A stretch of DNA of 64,000 nt from Callaeas wilsoni (Eukaryota > Chordata > Aves > Passeriformes > Callaeidae): the NCBI GenBank assembly GCA_013398955.1, contig VWPU01009715.1, positions 1 through 64,000 on the forward strand. Reading direction: 5' to 3'. Position 1 is the stretch's first letter, and each line of letters starts with the position of its first letter. Shown one piece after another: positions 53,301 to 62,300 of the stretch. Below the pieces are notes generated by a model. That model saw only the letters and a list, made by a program, of their open reading frames with translations. It was not told where the DNA came from and searched no databases. Position numbers and translations under genes: made by a program.

Positions 53301-56300
53301 CTCAATCCATGAATGTTCTCTCTTTCACTCTTCTGCTTCTCTCCCCAGACCCACTGGAGGGGTGAGCAAGTGGCTGCGTGGGGCTGAGCTGTCAGCTGGG
53401 GTGAAGCCACGACACCGGGTCATTAAGGAGTAAAGCTTCTGCATGATGTTAAGAACAAGGAGGGTCTAGAAGCACACACTGAGCAATTTAGTAAACTGTG
53501 TTTTCTATAGACATGCAGCATCTCCAGTGTTACCAAGTGTCCTCAGTACTGCAGTTTAGGACTATGGGCACCTGAAAACAAAATGTTATTAAGTGCTTGA
53601 TAACTTAAAAACAAATCCACAAACACAGCAGCATGTAATTTTAGGTCTGAATTTGATTGACACTATCCTTCTCAATTAGAAGCCACATATCCAGATATCC
53701 TGTCAAGAACTGCTGCCACCATTTTCAAAGATCAGTAAGTGTATTTTAGCATAAACGAATGGATGGGAAAAGCAAGACCTGCTCAACAGAGGTTAGGAGT
53801 CCATTATTCCTCATGTGTTTAGGAATCATTTGTTAGCAGGTGACATACAGCTGGCACAATAATAATAATAATATGCACATATTAGAAGAATTCCCTTAAA
53901 GGAGTAACTTTAGTGTAAAAACTAGGCAAAAAAAAACCCCAAAGAAATATTCTACACATCTCACATCTTGATCTCCAGTCAATGGTTTACATTCTTAACT
54001 TGTTAACTCAAAGACCAAGTATTTTTGCAAGTACTACCCATTTTTCAAATAGCTCAAAAAATACATCACTAGTATCTGACTTGTATATAAGCTACCTACA
54101 GTTTGGAAAAGCTAGTAGTTTAAATAAGAATTCTTAAGTCAGAAAAAAATTATGGCTATGTATATTCCACATAATTAACATTTTATTTTTTTAAAAAATC
54201 TTGCTTTATATGAGTAATATGACCCTGAAAAAAGTTCTAAGCCTCCAGAAGTACAACTTATAGAAACAATTGCACTATTGTATCCTCTCTTTCCACTTTT
54301 CACACTCTGTAACAGACAAGTCAGAATTCCCTAGAATCATTCCATAGGCATCTTCAAATCCAAAGTTTGACCATTTTTTCATTCATAAGTAAGAAAGGAA
54401 AATGGGCCATCTTTGTTAGACCCACCTGTCTAATAAGCTATAAACTGGTATTCTATGTGGCACACTTGAACATTTTAACTTGAATATTTTAAATATCTAT
54501 ACATTCCTTTATTTTGTCTACACAGTATGTAATGATATCACCTTATTATTACTCAGATCTTGTACTTAACCAGTGTCTGTAAGAGATTAAGCACTTGAAC
54601 ATCACCTTAAAAACAAACTGAGAATGGCTTAAGTTTTAAGGTCAACATGAAAAGAGCAGTAGTATCATCGTTTATTTTTGAAATAACTGTACCAATAGGA
54701 TGAATAAAAACATAGAATAACATGATTGCTGCCATGAGGCTCTGTATTATGAATTTCCATTTTGTTAGTTTTTACAGAAATGCTGATGTAGAATTTTATA
54801 AGCATAAACAAAGTAATGTGAGATTTCAAAAACAGTTGGGGTTTTCATTTAAAAAAACCACAACAAACAAGAGTAAGCACACAAATGTAACGGTGAAGGG
54901 TTTAAGCTTGTCCCTCACATATACAAAGATATTAATGACAAAGAAAACTTCTGGGTTGGGCCAGAGTCCAACAAGTAGAGAATCCTGGCTCCTCATGGAT
55001 CCTAAGGAAGAGCATAAGCACAGGACAGACACACAGTGACACCTGCGAGTGCATCCTACCGGCTGCCAGCAGCCAGGGATTTCTGAATCAAGGCAGCATC
55101 CTCGTGTTCAGAAACCCACAGTTAACTTTTCTTGCATGGATCAAAAATAGTGGGAACTGACCAACAGACCACTGCTTAAACATCAGCTACGCTTCTCCAT
55201 ACACCACAGTCACACACACTTCTCAAAACAAGGAAAGAATGAGCAACTTCTACAAACAGAGACTACACCAGCAACATTCAAAGGAATTTGCTTTCCATCT
55301 AAGCTCATCAGCATAATTGAGAACGATACACTGGGCCCAGGGAAAATCTAAGATTGAATCTTCAGACTTCCAGCACCTAGTCTGGGGTTTTATTCGGTCT
55401 CCAGAACACCACATGGCAGCTGAATTGCTGAATGTCTGGGTGCCCAGAACTACTCTGATTCCTTTCCAAAGGCTCAGAGAGCCTGGCTGCTCAGACCTAT
55501 CCCATACAGGTTTCACACATTCACTGTAAATTAAGTGCTGGAAACATATTTACTTTATACTGGCTAGCTCCACGGACTTGAGTAATGAACTCTATTTCTG
55601 CCAATAACAACACTTCAGAATTTAAGAGCAATTGTATGCAGTTTTGAGAATAGTAAATAAAGCCTGATTAAAAAAAATAACAGTTAATAATAACAACAAG
55701 AAGGACAACAACAACCATCATCAGTGAAATCAGCTGACAGTCTTCATGTCTTTTTAGGTGAGTCAGATACATGCAGCCTTAGAAGAGTAACATAACCAGT
55801 TGAATTACATGTGGTAGTCTACCAGCTCTATAGTTTCAGTAGAGAAATAATCCTGCTTTAAATTCAAAGGGAACATGCTCATTTTCCTAATCCAAACACT
55901 GGAAATTTTGCTATTAACAAATACAGCTTATTCTAAAAGAGGTTCAGGTAATTATCTTCACTTCTCTGGTTAAAAATTCCCTAGATTCACCAGCCATTTT
56001 TAAAGATGACAAATGTTTGATCAACAGTTGCCTTTCAGATACACTGTATATTAGATTATACAGGATTCACTGCCAACCTGCCATGTTGTAAAATGACTAT
56101 GAAGATATTGAAAATGAATGTTAATGAATATGTGGAAAGAAACGTGACATTTTACTACTAAAAAACTAAACATCAGGCATCATCAGTAAACTATAAGCTT
56201 TAATTGAATGGTAGCTACTTCAGTGGTTCATTTTCTTTCTGATGAAGAACCTTTAACTCATTGTGCTCATGTGGACAAAAAGGATTTCTCCCTCTGCTTA

Positions 56301-59300
56301 CATTATTCAGAAACCACAGGTAAAGTCAGCTTCTGCAATCCACCCTAACAAGCAGCAGTGTGCTTTCTTCTCAGAGAGGCTTCAGAAAATACTGATTTTT
56401 TTAAAATGCATGTTGAGGTTTCACCTGCTTTTACTCTTTTTGGCATTGTATCACAGAAAGGCAATCTAGCTTTCAAAATACAAGGAACAGTCTTCTTTCA
56501 GTGCTTACAGCTACTGGCAGAAAAACAAAGCAAGTTCTTCAGATGTGCTCTGCCTGTTATAAGCAGTAGTAGAGATTTGCTCTGCCTACTGCAAAACCAA
56601 TGAACATATTTTACTCTACTGCCAATATCCAGGGTACAGAAATGAGTTCTCCAAAGATGTGAGGCCATATGTCCCTTTAAAGACAAGTTTGGCTAAACAG
56701 AGGGCAGGGCCACAAACCCCCTAATCCTGCACATTCCTCAAGCCTCCTCCATTAACTCTGCTCCTATTCTGACTAGAATTTTAAACTGCCTTGTTGTCAG
56801 AGAATAGCTTCATTGTTATTGCCAGTCTGTGCTTCAGCTCATGCTCCAAAGGGAGCATAACCAGGTGCCTCAATGGAGCTGCCACCATAGGAGCCTGGTG
56901 CAGGTACAGGGATGCCACGCGCATCCTCCCGCTCCCGCTGCGCTCAGCTCTGCACGCCAAAGGCCACAGATCCGTCTGGCACATCCGCGCTGAGAAACCA
57001 ACACTGGGACGTGCAACAAACAGCACTGGCACTCCTTTACTGCCACAGTTCTGAATCGACTCAAAGTTTTGAACACAGCTACCTCAGAAAAACTAACCAG
57101 CTTTTCCCCAATCGCTGTGCACGCTTTAAAAGAACACAAATTTCACGCTGCCTCCACCCAATTTTTAACACACAGCATGTATACTGCACTTAATTTCTAG
57201 TCAATGGCACAGAAAGGTTTTAGTGTACTTAAAATGGTGTGATTCTCTGATTCTGCACCACTTGACATGCAATCTGCTTGATTCTGCACCACCAAAATCC
57301 ATAGGGACCCTGCCAGCATTTCTTATGGTCCAGAAACAAGCACCAGGAAAACAAAGACCTCTGAAACAGGGCAGAATTAAGGAGTACTGCAAAATCCCAA
57401 GTTTGCTGACTTTTGAAAATCTCTGTACAGCAGCCTCAAATGTATTTATAGTATGGGTAGTATTTTATCACAAGAATGTTCAGTGTCACAGGCACCTAAG
57501 TTACATATCTATGCACAGAGCAGATGATGTGATTTTTGTACTTCCTAAGCAGATTGCAGTAGTTTGGCAGAAATGGTTCAAACGCCTTAGTTTCAAAGAC
57601 ACAGAGATAACACTACTATATAATTATGCATTGGTAGATATATAAAATACCAAAGTCAATGTTTTACACACAAAATAAAAGTCAACACAAGCACCTGGCT
57701 TAGATATTAATTAAAACATTCAAAGCCATAATTTGCTGCTCAACCTTTCCAAAAACCAAGCAAAAACCCTTACTGCTTTTTCTCAGTCTCAACAATCTCT
57801 ATTGTTTTCAAAGCTGTCAGCCACCAGTAGGACACCAAAAATTTCCATACCTAATAGATATTTATCTTCTCTGCTAGTTCTGATTTAATTACGTGGATCA
57901 ACATAGTACTTATCTTTGCCTTATGGATATTTTAGGATAATACAGTTTAAAAATTAATTACCTGTAATCCTACAAAATAAGCAGCTCTGTATTTGATATT
58001 ACTCCACGAGCTAAAATACTTACTTGGCTAAAAAGTTAGAGAACTTTACAGAGAAATTCACTGGGATGTAATCACATTCTGCAGTAAGATGTTGTTCTAT
58101 ATTCTTACAACAGGCACGCAACCGCAATACAAAATGCAGCTATTTTAACAGAAGACTACTGAATCTATTTTCATGCCTTAACTACTGGTGCTGGAGACTG
58201 GAGAAAGATTCCAGGAAAAAAACTCTCTTCCTTTGTTGGGGAGCAGAAATATAAGTATCAAATACCTCATTCCATCTTCTTCATAGGTTTCTGTGAACCT
58301 TCTCACAGAGTATGCATTGCAGCCTGATAAGTTTAAAAAAAACCCTGATAAGGAAAAAAAACCCTACACAGTTTAAGTACTTTTAAAAGTAATTCAATTA
58401 CCCTACATGAACAGCACACTTGTATGTATCTCGTTGTTATTTTCATTCAATGTATTTTTCATCCAAGAATATTACTAAAGGATCTTTTTGAGCTCAGTTC
58501 TTGCCAGTATTTGAGTTCCTTCAATTCAGAGACTGCCAGACATGGAATTTCATATTACTTCTTGCTTGAATTTTTGCTCTGATAGATGTTATCTCACTAA
58601 GAACGCTTTGCAAACTTTGTCTCCTAGACAACTGAATTCACACTTTTTAATGTTCCCTTTTTTTCACAGAATAAATACAAGTCTTAAAGTATATCAGAAC
58701 TTTTCCAAAACTGAATCTGAAAGTCTTTTTAGTTTTTAAAGTTTGCATTGAAAACTGCAGTTATTGAACAAACAAGCATTTTGCAAATCTGTTTTCAACC
58801 CAGAGATAAGCTCACAGTAACTGAAAATTAAATGGACTGAGCAATACACTGACTTCATTGAATTTCATTTTCCACGTTGTGAAATATGAGGAAAAAGCAG
58901 AAAATACACATTATGAGAAGTATATTAGCTTTTAAATATCCTTTTGGCTTTAGACAGCAACTGGAATGCTGGTGAAAATATCTGCAATAGCCACATATTG
59001 GGAATAAAGTATTTTAATGTGAACTTCATGGACTTTTCAAGCTTCAGTACCAATAACGCTTTTTCCTCTTTCTAACTTCAGTTTTGCCCCTCAGTTCATG
59101 TTGTTATTCTTAACCCAGTGTTTTATAAAACCATAATTACTCAAAAAACCCCAACAAACCAAACATGTTGATTTGTCAATTTTCATTCTCAGATTTCAAT
59201 ATTAGTATCACTAACGTACCTAAAAATAAAACTTCTAGACAAAAATACTAGGCAGTCTTCAAGGGACACAAGAGGATGCGGTCTAGATATTTATAAAGGC

Positions 59301-62300
59301 TAACTTCAGAAACAGCTCCCATCAGAACCACCCTGACAAAGCTTACATTCTCCCTCAGGAGATGCCTTACCTCTAATGGATGAGAGGAGATCAATCTGGA
59401 TAAACTATGTGAAAACTATTCTTACATCAAACTGTCACCATGACATCCAGGGAAGGCAATAAACTGCTGAAAATTGGACACAGGGGGAAAAAAACCCCAA
59501 ACTTGTCAAATTATCTCTAGTGATTTCTAGGAACTAAAATTGCAGTTGGTATATTAATTTGAATTCTAAGAAAATAACAAGACTTATGGATTAAGAAAAT
59601 TTTTTAACCAGCAGATAAAATACCTAAGGAGTGAATATAAAGATCCTTTAAAGATACAGCTTAATTTCTCCAAAGTAACAGATCAGTCTTCTAAAGACTT
59701 CAGCTAAGAAACAAATATTTTAATGTTCTTTATACTTGAGCCAAAGCCCACATCTCCAATGGTAACCAAGACTGAAGCATTATGGAAAGAAGTATGAAGT
59801 GATTCATCCTGTAAAAAACAAATTTACACTGATAGTCATTTCTATTAGGTTAAGAATTATCTTAGTATTTGCATCATAACAAAACAAGAAAATGTAATAA
59901 GCCTAGTTAAGCAGAAACATTGATGCTAATTAGAAACAGAATCTCCCAAAAATAAACTCTAACTTTAGTATTTCAGGCATCATCTAACCACAAGGAAAAT
60001 GTGAAATGCTATAAAATGATACTCAAGAAAAAAAGAAACTATCACAGAGATTAAAAGTTCAGAAAACTACCATGAAATGAAAAACTACATTTAGTTATTT
60101 CCTGGGTATATAAGGCTGATGAGAGGAAAATGCAGTTTATGGTTAACACAGCAAACAGAAACACTTTTCTAAGCATTTATGAGTTTTCAGGCCTCTGATT
60201 TTCACTTCAGAAGAGAAGCAGTTACAACTATCTTTTATTACTTGCCTTATTTTTCTTAGCAAAGTGTGAAAAGGTCTGAAGAGTTCAGACATATCTTCTG
60301 GTTTATGGTCCAAGTTTAATGGTCCCTCGGAGTAGACAACAAGGCCACTGTAATTCAGACACATGCATGAACACACACAAAAATGAAAATTTTATTACAC
60401 AGAGCACCCACTGAATAGTCAGAAAAGCAACTGTACATAAACATTAGAACAACATTTAACTACATCTTGTTATCTTATTTTTGTCTTATACACCCACAGC
60501 TAGAATTAGATGCTATTTAAAGTAACAGGAAAAAGATCCCCTCCACTCTGTTCTCCCTTCTTAAAAATGGCAGAGAATGCAATGGAAGCATAAAGGGAAG
60601 AACACAGATTTATTTCATTGCTGCAGCTGACTGATTAAAACAAAACAAAACAAAACCACAAAGGAAACCAAAGGAAACCTATTATCAAGTACTTTGGGTA
60701 AAGTCCACTGATTTGAGATACTACAGATGGCTTTTTCTTTCCAGTCTGAATAATTTCCAGGTAAGGTAACTGACTCCTGAGCTCCTAGTTTGTTGCCTCT
60801 AAGATAAATATAACCTGGTATTGACATATGGTAAAAAAAGAAAACAGATTTTCTTAATCACATAAAACACACAGTGAAGAAATCATGCTTCTAAATTAGC
60901 TCAGCACTTGTACAAACTTCCCTGGAAAGAGGCAAGTTCACAGTCCTGAGAGCCTCCATGTACTTCACTGTAGATATCTCAATAGCTCCTCCTGACCAAA
61001 TCACCACTGCCCAAACCTGTTTGTGTGTCATGGATTAAACAAAATTCACCTTCATATCTGCTGTGCCACACCATACTGGGTCTGAGAGTGGATTCCCACC
61101 AGACACCGCTCTCCTTAAAACTGTTTAATCCTCTGCCCACTGCAAAAACCATGTATGTTTCCCAAAGGCAACCCATTCTCACAGTTGAGATTACATCAGT
61201 TTTCTTTTTCCAAGGCTGTCTTCCCCTTCCTGCCCATTGTGTCAGTGTTCTGTTACCCAAGGTGTTTCAAAGCATGTTTCTTTTCTTAAACTCGAATTAC
61301 AGGTTGCTTCAGAGAGCCACCCAGCATCCAAATCATCCAGAGTAATGGTGACCCTTGGTTAACAAGGCTGTCAAAGTCCTTTGGTCACCAGCTCTTCCCT
61401 CGCAAGCACCCGTGTGACCACCAAAGGCTCTCTGAGACACAGCAGCAAGGCTGATGTCACAAGCTATATGAATTCCTCTGAAGTATTATAAAAAAAGGAC
61501 CAGGGGATTAGGGTTTTGAAGGCAGGAGCAAGGAAGAGGAGATGAGAGAGAGAAAAAGTTGCTTCCTTTGCAAGTCACTTTCTTTTTTTTTGGTGGCTTA
61601 AGACAAATTATCTTGTTGCCAAGGATACATCATTTTATGTACTTTTCTATGCATTCAAGCTTCAACAAGCAGGCTGCCACAAAGTGAAGCAGTTATTGCT
61701 GACTCATGTCTTATGTTCTGCATAAGCAAATGTTACTACTTTGCTCAGTCAAAGCTCAAACTCTCCTCAGACTTCTACCTGATGCCAAGTCACTGTTCCT
61801 TTGGCTTTCAGGCAGTTCTTCCCATAGAATTTAACTCTCAGAAGAAACTAAAAAAAATTTAAGTGGGCTAGAGCACTACAGGAAAAAATTATTATGAAAT
61901 AGCTTCTGTATATGTGTAACATTTGAAAGAGCTCTGAATCAAAGCCTGAATACAGCTGTAGCACTGGAAAGAACTAAAAATTGCATCTCAATATTTCCTA
62001 CAAGGCTTGTGCTTGTTCCAGAAAACACTGTATATGGATGGGGTAGTTACTCTGTGGAACTCCACGACAGTGATTTATTTTCATATCACTGGATGACTAA
62101 GAGCAGTTAAACTTCTTCTCTTCTCCTTCTCTACCCTTCTTTGTAATTTGGGATAGACATGATCTATTTGCCAGAGAGCCCCTGGTTTTCCAGCAGTCAT
62201 GACGTGTTCTCCTTCACGCTGTCTTCCAGCAGCTTCAAACTGAGTTCTCCCATTCCTGTTGTCTTCCAATAATCAGATTATTATCGTTATTATTTTTAGA

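Larger units (their letters stand above)
52246..60245 (-). other. ZFYVE28: ZFYVE28 GC-AG intron, 8000 nt, with solo LTR and CpG patch
   Basis: Donor GCAAGT, acceptor TCGTTTTCAG, phase 2. It contains a solo LTR on the plus strand (about 52824-53414), an AAT microsatellite at 53858-53873, an AAC-rich tract near 55690-55720 and a CpG-rich patch at about 56910-57030. The rest is AT-rich without recognised features. Confidence 0.88.

Noticed and set aside
60236..60245. GT four bases after the GC donor as the true splice site
   Set aside because: Its use would put the 1365-nt exon out of frame and break the conserved RKIRDLLQTL junction.
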